Below are positions 25,901 to 36,187 of a DNA stretch of 64,000 nucleotides, piece after piece (position 1 is the first letter of the stretch; each line of letters starts with the position of its first letter). The translations under genes and the position numbers were made by a program. Below the pieces are notes generated by a model. The model searched no databases. It worked only from the letters and a program-made list of their open reading frames with translations, and was not told where the DNA came from. Location: positions 2,211,501 to 2,275,500 of the forward strand of contig JAVHKY010000063.1 in the NCBI GenBank assembly GCA_035079385.1, in the 5' to 3' direction. The DNA comes from Aspidiotus rigidus (lineage: Eukaryota; Arthropoda; Insecta; Hemiptera; Diaspididae).

Positions 25901-27296
25901 ACCTACCGCTTTTCAGTTCTGCCGTGTTAAGGAGAACGCTCTCATCTCAAAATCATTGATCTGGAAAACAGCATTGTTTTCCCCTTTGCATAGTTCTTGT
26001 TCCCTGTTCTGTGATTGTGGAAGATGAGTCCTTCTTTCTTAACACAGCAGAGTTGCAAAGACCGTTACACTGATACCAACACTAAAGCGCATCTTTTCAC
26101 ACCTACAGCAGTGTAGGAAACACAACGTTTTCCGCGCATCTTTCATTAAAACAGTTTAAATTTATTATGAATTACTCTGCTCTTATGAAAAGACCTTTGA
26201 TAGTAAAAAATTCGTTTTGAAATCAAATTAGAAGTGTTGTCTGTAATAATGAACTTATATCGTTTTCTTTTTTTTTTTTTTTTTTTTTTTTTTTTCTTTA
26301 CTTATTTTCAAATTTTTAATAAATACGCCTTATCCGTTTATTTGTTTGAATTGTTTGGTACATCGGTAGTACCGGTATTTACGTGATTTTAATTCTTCCG
26401 CATGCGTCATTTTTTTGTCAGTATCGAAAATACCACATAACAACTCGCCGAAAAATTAAATCGAGATAATTATGATAGTAAATTTTAAATATTATGTAAT
26501 GAATACTTCATTAGTTGGCTTTCGAAAACTGAATACCTATAGGCTTTGTATCACTCTTTGCATTGAATATATAGTAGCAAGTTTCCCGTCTTCTTCACTT
26601 CTTCGATAACTTTTTCAATTATTGTTTCAATGAAACCCCCTCAGCGAAGGGTTATAATTATGGGCATACAATCAGAATATTACTAGTTACAAGCAGTGAT
26701 TTGCACTTGTCGAAGGAGAACACAAACAAACATGAATTCCACTAGCTATATAGGAAAGGCCAAACTACCTACATATTATATGAAGATTATTGTGTTGAAA
26801 CCATAGGTTTAATATAAGTACGTATGACTGAATGTGGGTTTGAAAGCATTTTCGTGTACGTATAATCTGAATTTTTCGAGACAACATTCCTGTTCGTTTG
26901 ATTTTAATTTTATACATGAAAGTTTTTTTCTGGGAAAGTATTTTTATACAGAGAACTTCAAACAGATTTTCAATTAGAAAATAAAATAATAAATAAATAA
27001 AAATAGGTCGAGATAACTACACGTCTAATCCAAAAACTTATCCAGTATACTTGATTTCAAAAGATATGAAAACACGTGTATACATATTACATACATGAAT
27101 TTATTGGGATGCCCAATTGAAGATGAGTTCTGAAAAAATTCCATCGTCGAGTTTCGAATCCTTAAATTTAAAATAAGTCGATATACGATCCTGCATATTG
27201 CTCCTTCAAAAAGAAATAGACAAGCAAAGTCCAATAAAATTGTACCTAGATATGTACAGAGCCAAAACCTAGTACGCATAATTGTAATCAAATAAT
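25901..27296. other. Non-coding AT-rich stretch, no recognised gene
   Basis: Contains a poly(T) run at about 26264-26295. Nothing else was recognised on either strand. Confidence 0.45.
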
Positions 27297-27803
27297 TTAT
27301 ACCGAAACGGCTTCATGTTTCTTTGATATGCGGGTTGAAGGAGACGAACCGAAACAAATGGCGACGTGGTCAAATTTTTCAATTTTTTTCTCAACACTTT
27401 TTTGTACTGATCCTTTCGAGCAAATCACGTACTTGAAAAGATTTTTCACAACACCATGGGGGACAAGATCTTTTGCAGAACTTATCACGCATTTGTTATG
27501 AAAAACACCACTGTACAAAACTCGTGCAAACAAGTAAAAAATGACCTCTCGTGCATTTTGTACTCAAAAGTCATTCATTACTTTTTTTGCATTAGTTGTG
27601 CAATATACTATTTCACGTGATGAAAAAATGTTTGAAGGAGAAGACGGGTGATGATTACAATTAATATAAATGTTACGCGTAATTGTGTAATAGGTGAAAT
27701 ACGCAGAAATTTTGCGTAATTCATGAAACACGCAACCACTTTGCTCGATGCGCTCAATGAACAAGGGATCTGCGTGATTTGTACAATTTTGGGGGTATTT
27801 CAC
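27297..27803. repeat. Region with dispersed CACG(C/T) motif in both orientations
   Basis: Words such as AAATCACGTACTTG (about 27424), TATCACGCATTTG (about 27482), TGAAATACGCAG (about 27694), TGAAACACGCAAC (about 27723) and TGCGTGATTTGTAC (about 27771) recur at irregular spacing. The layout resembles the subterminal arrays seen more clearly at 45.5 and 60 kb. The evidence is weaker here and no ends were defined. Confidence 0.3.
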
Positions 27804-27920
27804 AAATTTTCGTCAGTCACCGGTTATCGTCGACAGTAACCGATGCAATTTAGAGAATACTGACTAGGTAGTCATAAAAGATGTTCAAATAAAGATGGAA
27901 AATGTCTTATTCATATAAGA

Positions 27921-28292
27921 AGCCTATCGCCACGAGAATTTTCGTACATTATAGCCTTGTTTAATATTGACGGGGGTCGAAGCTGATTTTTTGCCTGTAG
28001 TTTACAACGAAAGAGGAGCTTCTCAGTAAATTCACATTCTCTTGTCCATCACTACCAATATTTTCGTGTTCTTGCCCTCTCTGATATGAAGCCGGCGCGA
28101 AGTTAAATTCTCGCCGCCAGTAGATCACAAAAGAAGTGCTCCTCGATAAGTCCTCACATTCCCGCCTATCACCACGAGAGATTTTGTACATTAGTCCTAC
28201 TTAATTTTGTCAGTGGTCGAAGCTCATATCTCGTCGGTAGTTCACAATGGAAGAGAAGATTTTTGGTAAATTCATATTTTCTTGTCAATCAC
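27921..28292. repeat. Three diverged 120-bp tandem repeats
   Basis: GTCGAAGCTGAT at 27976, GCGAAGTTAAAT at 28097 and GTCGAAGCTCAT at 28216 are equivalent points, about 120 bp apart. Each is followed by (T)TCGCCG-like, AGTTCACAA/GATCACAA, then AGTAAATTCACATT/ATAAGTCCTCACATT, then TTGTCCATCAC/CGCCTATCACCAC. Monomers are strongly diverged, so the array is old. The third unit fades after about 28292. Confidence 0.8.
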
Positions 28293-28387
28293 GTATAGGA
28301 AGAAAAATCGTGTACTACTCAATGATGGAATCACTCTCGCATTATATGCTAATTAAAGTTGTTTTTGTTCGCATACACCCATTCTAT

Positions 28388-28920
28388 TATACACCGCAAG
28401 AATAAATAGAAACAAAATTCACGAGCGCTTTTGGCTAAATAGTAAGAAAGATTAGAAAAATACAATGAGATATACAAAAAGGAGGAGAAGAAGAACGAGT
28501 GGTAACTCAAATGAGCATCAACATAGAAAAAAGGACAAGGGAAAAACAGCAGAAGAAAAAGATGAACAACCTACGACGAATAAACCTAATCCTAATAATT
28601 GACTGTCAATTACTCAACGAGTATATTCTCGAGCATGGTATCATCAAAGAAATACGTAACTTATAGATTGTTCATCTTCTTTCTGTTCTTTTTTTTCTTT
28701 TTCTCCTTCTCTCTTGATGGTTGTTTAAGTCACTATTCATTCTTCTTCTCATTCTCATCGCTCTCATTGTGTTTACTCCACGTTCATTCTCCATTTGTTA
28801 AGGATATTCTGACGAAAGCGCTCCTGGAATTTCGTATTTGTTTCTATTCTTTACTTGTCAATGACTACTCAGCCAAAAGCGCTTATGAAATTTTTTCCTT
28901 ATTTATTCTTGCGATGTATA
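28388..28920. mobile_element. Foldback with PLE-type ends
   Basis: The left arm, from TATACACCGCAAGAATAAAT through CGAGCGCTTTTGGCTAAA (28388-28445), is complementary to 28862-28920 (CAGCCAAAAGCGCTTATG ... TTATTCTTGCGATGTATA). A second partial copy of the arm lies at 28813-28857 (GACGAAAGCGCTCC...TTTGTTTCTATTC). AACCGCA-AATAAATA and CGAGCGCTTTCGG are the same terminal words as in the PLE arms at 36.2 and 37.3 kb. The interior is purine-rich on the left and pyrimidine-rich on the right, with no recognised coding. Confidence 0.7.
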
Positions 28921-29169
28921 CTAAAATTTTTCACTCCGCTGAAAAAAACTGTAATGAATTCTCCAATATATTTTTGTTGTAGTAATCTGCGCCCAAGAAC
29001 AAAAATATAGCAAAAAATACTAACTTTATTTTAAAAGAAAACTCATTGCGCAACGCACCATAGTTTACATACGAAATATCTTGAACGGACAGTATTTTCA
29101 ATAAAAATTTATTAGAATTTCACGGCTCTGCCGTCCACAAATAATATTATATGAAAAAAAAAAAACAAA

Positions 29170-29222
29170 AACAAAAAATAAAGTCAACACCCGACGTTTT
29201 GTAAGCTACGTCCTTCATCATC
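29170..29222 (-). repeat. PLE-like terminal fragment with hammerhead-like core
   Basis: On the minus strand: GGATGATGAAGGAC, then the hairpin GTAGCTTAC, then AAAACGTCGGGTGTTGACTT and TATTTTTTG. Box, stem, (A)AAAC and GTCG order matches the other PLE ends in the window. The core is degenerate and the surrounding element is not recognised. Confidence 0.45.
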
Positions 29223-29231
29223 CTACATTTA

Positions 29232-29389
29232 GGGGTATCCTACACAATGAACGAAAGTTGGCTACGAAGAACGAGCAACGGGCAATCCAGTGATCAGATC
29301 TCAAATACCATTGGTCCCAATGATATCAGATTGCTCGTTGCTTGTAGCTTGTTTCCAACTTTTGTTCATTGTAGATACCTCATATGGTA
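29232..29389. repeat. Foldback repeat with ~58-bp arms
   Basis: The left arm starts GGGTATCCTACACAATGAAC and includes AAAGTTGG and AACGAGCAACGGGCAATC. The right arm is its imperfect complement, ending CAACTTTTGTTCATTGTAGA then TACC. There are a few indels and mismatches. Probably a small MITE. Confidence 0.7.
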
Positions 29390-29566
29390 AATTCTGCAAA
29401 TTGTTCTTTTTTTCAGAAATTTTGTATTTTTCACTATTGTTTGGAAGAAAAATTACGTAACGTTACTCTTGGGCGTATATCATTTTTTTTTAATTTTTTT
29501 TTTATTTTACAACCATTAACAGCTAAGGTCATTATGGCTGACAATAATATATAATTATGTTACAAC

Positions 29567-29974
29567 TTATATACTACTATACAGATTAATCTCTTGTAAA
29601 AATGAAAAAATCTTCTTCACTGTTTCCTCCAAATCCGATGCCCTGATTTCCAGAGATGCCTCCCCAAATATTCTCTGCCTTTCTCGACTATACCGTGAAC
29701 ACTGAAAAATATGAGTGATAATCAGTTTGGTTCGGCAAGCCTCGCATTTAGGAGTTGGTTGCTTGGTGAGAATGTGATAGTGATTGAGCAGGCTGTGACC
29801 AATGCGTATTCGTGAAAGTACAATTTCTTCTTTGCGATTCTTTCTTTCTGATATTTTCCAATGTTGCAGGTTTGGTTTAATGTGGTGTAGTTTATTTTGA
29901 GTTTGTTTATTCCATTCTACTTGTAGTTGTGTGAAGATCGATGTATCTATAGATTTTCTGATTTCTTTCGGATG
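29567..29974 (-). pseudogene. LINE ORF2 C-terminal fragment (RNase H tail / zinc motif)
   Basis: An open minus-strand frame without an ATG, about 135 codons long. It reads LQVEWNKQTQNKLHHIKPN, later KEEIVLSRIRIGHSLLNHYH, then ILTKQPTPKCEACRTKLIIT and HIFQCSRYSRERQRIFG, ending at a TAA at 29567-29569. The blocks xxLxRxRIGHxxLxHxxxL and C-x2-C-x7-H-x4-C are typical of the region behind RT/RNase H in LINE ORF2 proteins of the I and Jockey groups (family knowledge). It is a 5'-truncated fragment. No poly(A) was noted beyond the stop. Confidence 0.8.
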
Positions 29975-30620
29975 TTAAATTTATTCTATAGTTTTTGGTC
30001 TTTCGAATTCAACCGTCTTGTGCCATAATATCAATGAAGTTCGAAGGTATACTAGACAAGTTCATCAACTTATCATTGAGTGAGAATTACTTTTTATATT
30101 AATTACTTTGGTCCTTCTCTCCATAATAACGTGATAAGTATCCCCATTTGTCATATTCCCATTTATTCTTATCGTTTCACCCATTGAAACTATTTTTTTT
30201 TTTTAAGCTCACTTTTCTTCAAATTTTGCTTACATGTCACTTCGTCATTGTGTATCGTAAAATGTTGCTGAGACCCAAATTCTAATTTTCCTATGACGAA
30301 TATCGTATGCATTACTACAATTTTCTAGGAAGATTTTACTTTTAACAGACATTGAAGATTTTTCATATTTTCACACTGTTTCTGTTATCGAACTATTCTG
30401 CGCTGTACAAATTATATCCTTTCACATCTCGCCTCCATTTCTGAGAGAACAACGCGTATACCTACGTAGACCCGCTTGCGCGATTGCAACTTTGTGCAAC
30501 ATAGCAGCAAAGCATGTTCTTGCGGGGAAAGTTAAGCTATAAAACACGCATATGGCGAGGAATACAATGTACGAAAAGGTGCAGTGTACGGAATAGTATC
30601 ATGTATTTGTAGTATTTGTA
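29975..30620. other. Non-coding stretch, no recognised gene
   Basis: Nothing recognisable on either strand beyond AT-rich sequence and a short poly(T) run at 30192. Confidence 0.4.
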
Positions 30621-30629
30621 TAACTCAAG

Positions 30630-30770
30630 AGTCTATATATGACTCTGGAATCGAAATTTTTCCAAGTCTTCTCCCTCCTACCTTTCGCTCGTATAGCTCG
30701 ATGGTTGAAAATATTCCAAGTCCCACGCTCGGACACTTCTCGAAAAACTGGAACATAATTTTCAAATGGG
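30630..30770. repeat. Dispersed repeat related to the 59.2-kb tandem array
   Basis: GAATCGAAATTTTTCCAAGT followed by CTTCTCCCTCC, and GAAAATATTCCAAGTCCC about 60 bp later, match the unit core at 59181-59290 (AATTTTTCCAAGTC then CCTCC). So a related repeat occurs twice in the window. Confidence 0.5.
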
Positions 30771-30779
30771 AATATAAAA

Positions 30780-32240
30780 CTGCACGAGAAAAAAAAAAGT
30801 TTTCACAGAGCCATATTGCGCGAGAAAATAAAGAACCGGACTGAGATTTAAAAGTGACATCACGAGATGACTCGTGCACTGGTGTATTAATTTGTCAATA
30901 CGAGAAAAAATTAAATTTCAGCGAGAAGATATTGTATAACAAGTACAATTTTCGCCTAAACTATTTTCAATGAATAATACGGGGTGAGTGAGTAGGTATG
31001 TGATAAGAACAGAAGTAGGTACATAATGCTCGTATGAACAAGAAATATTTATGGCAATACGTTTTTTGTATGGGTCACTGTACTTCATCAAGACAGAAAT
31101 GATGAGTAACGATAAATTAGGTATCTCTTTTCGTTGGTCACACAATGTTTATACATGTAGTGATTTATTCATCGACTTGCAAGGGTGAATACTCGTACAT
31201 TTGTATAGTATGCGTTTTTGTTTGCGGGCGTTTACGGAGTACTTCTGGGTGCATTTTATCAAGAAATTAATATTAATTTGATTCGAATATGAATGTGACG
31301 TACGTAAATGATTTTTGTGACGACACGAACTCATCAGAGGACGACGAATTATGCTCACCACCTCCAAAACGGCGACGTACACACCGTATTTGGCTTCTTA
31401 AGGAAAAATTTACCTCGTCCGAAGAAGCAGAAGAAGCAGTACGAGCTCGAAAAATTTGGAGCAAGTCAGCATCGAAGAGCACACCTTCAGGTCTTCGAGT
31501 AGAGTACCGATGCACAGCGGCAAAATATCGTGTAAATGAGTGCCCAGCAGGGTTGTACTTGTTATACAGTAGCACGGACTCTAGTGTTTCTCTACACCAA
31601 ACAACTGATAATCATGTAAATCATCTCGACGATCCAACCCGTACAACTGAAGAAGTTCCAGCGCCGCGAAAACCGATGGGCCAATTTTGACGATTTCAAA
31701 TTATGGCGGTCGGAAATATGGACTATCGAGTTCACCGACGTGGGAGTTACATGTTCATGCCCCGTATTTCTAAAGAATAGACTGTGTAAACACACATTAG
31801 GCATGCAGATAAGGAGGAAAGAGGTACTAATCGTACCGCAGGAGGCAAAAAATGTTCCACTGGGGCAACGACGGAAGAGAGGGCGGCCCAGTAAAGCCAA
31901 GAAAGCCATGATTGTGCAGTGACATGTGAAAAATTTTTACGTTTTTAAAAAAATAATTGCATGTTTTCAATGTTTTTAATTTTTTTTTAGGTTCTAATTT
32001 CTCGTGCGATAAATGCTCGGGCAAAATTTTATTCTATCGTTTTATTTCAATTTTTTTTCGTTCATGAATTAATATCTCGTTTTATAAAATTATTTCTCGT
32101 ACAATTCCCTTTTCTTTTTGATAGCTTCTTTTTATTCTCGTGAAAATTTTCCTTTCTCGTTCATTTATTACAACTCCTGTGAACACACTTTTTTTTCTCG
32201 TTATTGCTCTTTCATTTCTCGGGCCGATAAATGGCACCCA
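30780..32240 (+). mobile_element. MULE-type DNA transposon relic with subterminal CGAGAAA motifs
   Basis: CGAGAA(A) words cluster on the left in plus orientation (about 30784, 30820, 30902, 30920). Their complements TTCTCGT/TCTCGT cluster on the right (about 32001, 32072, 32092, 32154, 32196, 32216). A transposase relic sits between. Motif arrays in opposite orientation at the two ends are a common layout for transposase-binding subterminal repeats. I infer one element, but precise ends were not found. Confidence 0.5.
31289..31922 (+). pseudogene. MULE transposase relic: N-terminal zinc domain fused to SWIM finger
   Basis: The first frame (31289-31690) gives an acidic start, then PPPKRRRTHRIWLLKEKFTS, EEAVRARKIWSKS, VEYRCTAAKYRVNECPAGLY and a late H-x-H: the FLYWCH/WRKY-like DNA-binding head of MULE transposases. 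A one-base shift near 31687 continues as NFDDFKLWRSEIWTIEFTD, then VTCSCPVFLKNRLCKHTLGM at 31742. The latter is a SWIM zinc finger (C-x-C-x8-C-x-H), which closes these proteins, followed by a basic AT-hook-like KRGRPSKAKK. The DDE catalytic core that normally separates them is missing, so this is an internal deletion product. With the frameshift it is probably dead. Confidence 0.8.
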
Positions 32241-32699
32241 TTTTCAAATAAGTCCCTCTCTCCTCTCCCGCCGTAAAACACGGACACCCTGTTAAAATTC
32301 CAATTTTTGATTTCATTGAAAGGATGAAAACTCAGATGATTATTTTCCGCCATTAACCTACTCGTATGTGTACGAGGTTAGTTACTTGGAGAAATCGAGC
32401 AATCCTGCATTAACGCTTAAATCCAATGAAAATAATATATTTTGAATCTCGATTCTTCAATTCCTCCCGCATAGAACAGGTTTCTGCTCGTCTCAATAAA
32501 CTCCGTGTAGTTTCTACGTATACGTAGTATCGGCTTTGAAAAAATATTTAGCTCATATTTTTCTGCGTGTTCAATTCTGGTAGTTGAAAGAAAGGTTCTC
32601 AGTTAATGGAATGACTCAAATACATTATACGAGTATGTATACCTTCTTGCTTCCATAGAAATGATATCGCGATTCTTGTTATTTAACAAAATGTAATAT
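32241..32699. other. Non-coding stretch, no recognised gene
   Basis: AT-rich sequence. TCCCGCCGTAAAACACGGAC at about 32268 could be close to an element end, but no partner copy was found on the left. Confidence 0.35.
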
Positions 32700-32960
32700 A
32701 TTTTGTTTGCTCGTTTCATAAAATTGAGAACCATCTGCGGATTTCATGAACTCGGTAAAAAAATTTGTGCCTATTTTATGAAGTCCGGCATGAATGATAC
32801 TTATGAAGCTGATTTGAGAAATTCGGCAACATTTCTGCCGAGTTTACAAAATCGGCAATTTTACGGATTCTGCTTAACATATATAAGTCGAATCGCTAGG
32901 TATGTGACGATCCGTCAATCGAATCCGAATAAATTGACGATTTTAGAAATACTTTAGTAA
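32700..32960. repeat. Motif cluster TTCATAAAAnnnGGC, copy 1
   Basis: TTTCATAAAATTGAG (about 32714), TTTCATGAACTCGGTAAA (about 32743), TTTTATGAAGTCCGGC (about 32773) and TTTACAAAATCGGCAATTTT (about 32843) repeat a degenerate word at 25-70 bp spacing. Related words recur at 56600-56750. No ends or coding were identified. Confidence 0.35.
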
Positions 32961-34098
32961 AATCGAAAACAATGGTTTGTTCCAAAGAGGTGTAACATAA
33001 AATGGTAAACAATAAAATTCGTTCCGGGTTCACGTAAAATGTACTACAATGATACTCTTGAAAGATTCAGTGTAATAGTGATGCGCATGATTACTCGTGG
33101 CAACATCATGATATACGTCAGCGACGATTAGCAGGATCGAGACCGGACATGAACTTTTCTAAAGATGCGTAATTCACCCTATACCATCTTACACATATTA
33201 CATTGAAACTTACAAAATTGAAGGCTTAAAATATTCTGGAGAGGGGAGAAGAAAGAAGAGTTTTAAATTTTGGTATTTTTGATACCACTGGGGAACGGAG
33301 AAAAAATTCAATACCTACTAGAAAATATGGGATGATGTTGGATAAGTTCATAAGAAGAATACACTTCGAGTGAGTACACGTATTACTATTATTCTGCGTA
33401 AATCGCGCGCACATATTTCTAAATACATGTGATCTAGCGTCAATTAAAGAAAGGATTGTTTCTATGCCATCATTGATGATGGAAGTAATTTTAATGACTC
33501 ATACTAAGATGAAGACAACGACGACGATGATAATAGTTAATGATGGCTGTACCAATATATTCATACGATCATGGTGAAATTCAATTAAATTTATCTTCGA
33601 AAGGGGGAGAAGTATTGGTACCTAACGTGATGAAATGGTAACACACTATACGCCAAGCAGTAATAATAAGTATCTTTGTCGGTAGCGTCAGCTGACCGGA
33701 ATTCTTTTTTCTTATTCGACGTGAAATTAAATGAAGCTATCAGAAAGATATATACGAGGTCGTTAAAGGAGAAAAGAAACGCGCGACAAAGATTAAGTGA
33801 GAGAGACAGAAAGGGTGAAGAGAAAAAGAAACACACGAAATATTTGTTGACACAACTATAAATGAAGTGTTATCATGCGACTCGACGTGATTAATGTTGC
33901 AGTCTGAGGAAATCCAGGGCGTTTCGGAACCATTTTCGAACCCTCTCTTATTGGCGGTTGCTATAGTTACCCGGATTCCAGCCGCGTGAAATAACATCTA
34001 TTTGGTATACAGTATACATTGCATGCTCACGCTTATTGTAAATCCTACGCGGAAAGGTATTAGTTGTAGATCTCGTTATTTGTTGTTATGGATTTCAA

Positions 34099-34137
<39 letters not shown>

Positions 34138-34902
34138 TTTTTTCGCGAAAGTTATTATTCACTCGAACGACGGCGTTTATTCTCCTCTTTCCATCACTAG
34201 CGTGTAAATATGTCATACTTTTTCGCTTTTACAGAATTACATCCCGATGAAACTCTTCTCCGATTTGTTCCGTGTGCGAAACTCTCCGTCATGAAATTCG
34301 GAGCCCATGAAACCATTTTGCGTGCGCTAGATAAAATACACCGAGCTTACGTTTTGCCTTTTTATTATTGCAAATTTCGATAACATTCGATAAGCACGTA
34401 TTGTGCTCGAATTTTCAGTATATCATCCATATCTAGGTTATGTATTGATTTTAAAGTTGCCTAATAACAAAAAAAAAAAAAAAGGTGTACGAGTACATTT
34501 TTGTAAAATGAGTAAAATATATAATTTATTGAAAATATTGCGGGAGGTAGCTAACTTCGAGTATAGCTCCTTCCCCCACCCCCCAGATTTCCAGCACTGC
34601 AATCAAGCAAGAGAATTTTGTTCTAATCATATTCTAAAGCAAACAAATGTTTTGACTCGTAATACTGCGGAAAATATGGAGATATTAAAATAGTGCTACA
34701 TATAAACATTATAGGTATAATATTAGGCGCATTCTGCAAGGTCCTTCAAGATAGGACTTTCATACATTCACAAATTTGTTAGAGTGATTCTTCTTGCTCA
34801 CAAGTTTTGTACGAGTAAGAAATAGAAATTATATCAGCGTTCCTGGTTTCGATACAGGACCATCCTTATGAATTAGGCACATGTACAGGGCTGTTCCCCT
34901 TT
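32961..34902. other. Non-coding stretch, no recognised gene
   Basis: Contains a poly(T) run of about 30 bases (34101-34130) and a poly(A) run (34470-34483). No element or gene was recognised. Confidence 0.4.
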
Positions 34903-35077
34903 ATCATATTGCATACTCGTTTGCCCGATTCTAATCGTAACAATACTTGCTTTATATTGGTTTTACGGCAAGGGAATTGAACATGCAATAATAGCATATC
35001 TATTCCCCTGCCATAAAACCAATGTAAAGCGAGAACCATTATGATGAGCATCAAGCAAACGAGTATGCAATGTGATG
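34903..35077. repeat. Foldback repeat with ~78-bp arms
   Basis: ATCATATTGCATACTCGTTT (34903) is answered by AAACGAGTATGCAATGTGAT (35058-35077). Further in, CTTTATATTGGTTTTACGGC is answered by CCATAAAACCAATGTAAAG. Arms are imperfect (several substitutions) with a loop of about 20 bases. A MITE-like foldback with no coding. Confidence 0.75.
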
Positions 35078-36187
35078 GAAGCGCCCAGTACCCCCAGTAC
35101 GCACTTACTAATTGACGTAGTATAGGTACCCATACATCACTTGGAATAATTATTTACGTTTGGACCGGTCTACAGTGGCACAAGTGTCGTTCCCGAAAAC
35201 GGGATCAGGTTGTTTTTCCCACAAGGCTAGTGTTATTTCATCAAGTTTTATCTTCATTAATATGGAATTACGAGTATTGGTCGTAATAGCTTTTTCAAAC
35301 CTTGTTGACCAATACTACAAGATACAATAATAAAAACCACATAAAAACAGATTTTCTGAAATCATACCGTTTTCGGTAAGTTCTGTAAACGGCCACCACA
35401 GTGAAGATAGAGGGCGACTCTTTCGCGGTCCAAACGCAAATACCCTGGAAAACAATATTTTATTCGCGTATAGATACGTAAAAATTATGAATGACAAAGG
35501 CGTAGCCTCTAATCATCAGGTTGGCTAACGTACTTGAGACACATTCGTCATCGACATCGTACCGTAAACAAAGAAGATAGTATTATCAAAAGAATCAAAT
35601 AGCATATCTATACTATTGATTAATCGATAAAGTGCGAATAGAAGTTATCACGACCTCTTCTACTTTATTTAATTATCTTCCATCGGTCCCTTGGTGAATG
35701 AGTTCAGTCGCTTATAATTCAACCTTACATACTTACCTAATAAACACGACACAGTAAAACTTATCATTATTTCCTAATTACTGAATATTTAGAATTATTT
35801 GAAAAAAAGTTGTATATAAACAAGGTAATGAAGAAAATAAAAATTACTTCGTTTATTTATTACAACAACGACTGACTGCTGCACTCCTGATACCAAATTT
35901 TTTCTAATGACTCTTATAATGTAGCGGGGAATGTATACTACATATTTGACCAAAGTGCTAATCGTTGATTTAGAGCTAATCCTAGCTTAAGTCGCCAAAA
36001 TCGGGCGCGTTATTGGCTACATCGGAGCTTAACCTGTCACATGACTTTGAGCGTCGTTAGTAAAACTGACCCTTATAGAGAGTGTAGCATGATACTCAAT
36101 TTAATCAATAAATCTCAGTGGAAATCAACGCCACAAGGAAATACGAACATTAAACGAATCCGTTCCTTCAAGTTACTGCTATCCATG
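35078..36187. other. Non-coding stretch, no recognised gene
   Basis: Nothing recognisable on either strand. Confidence 0.4.
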
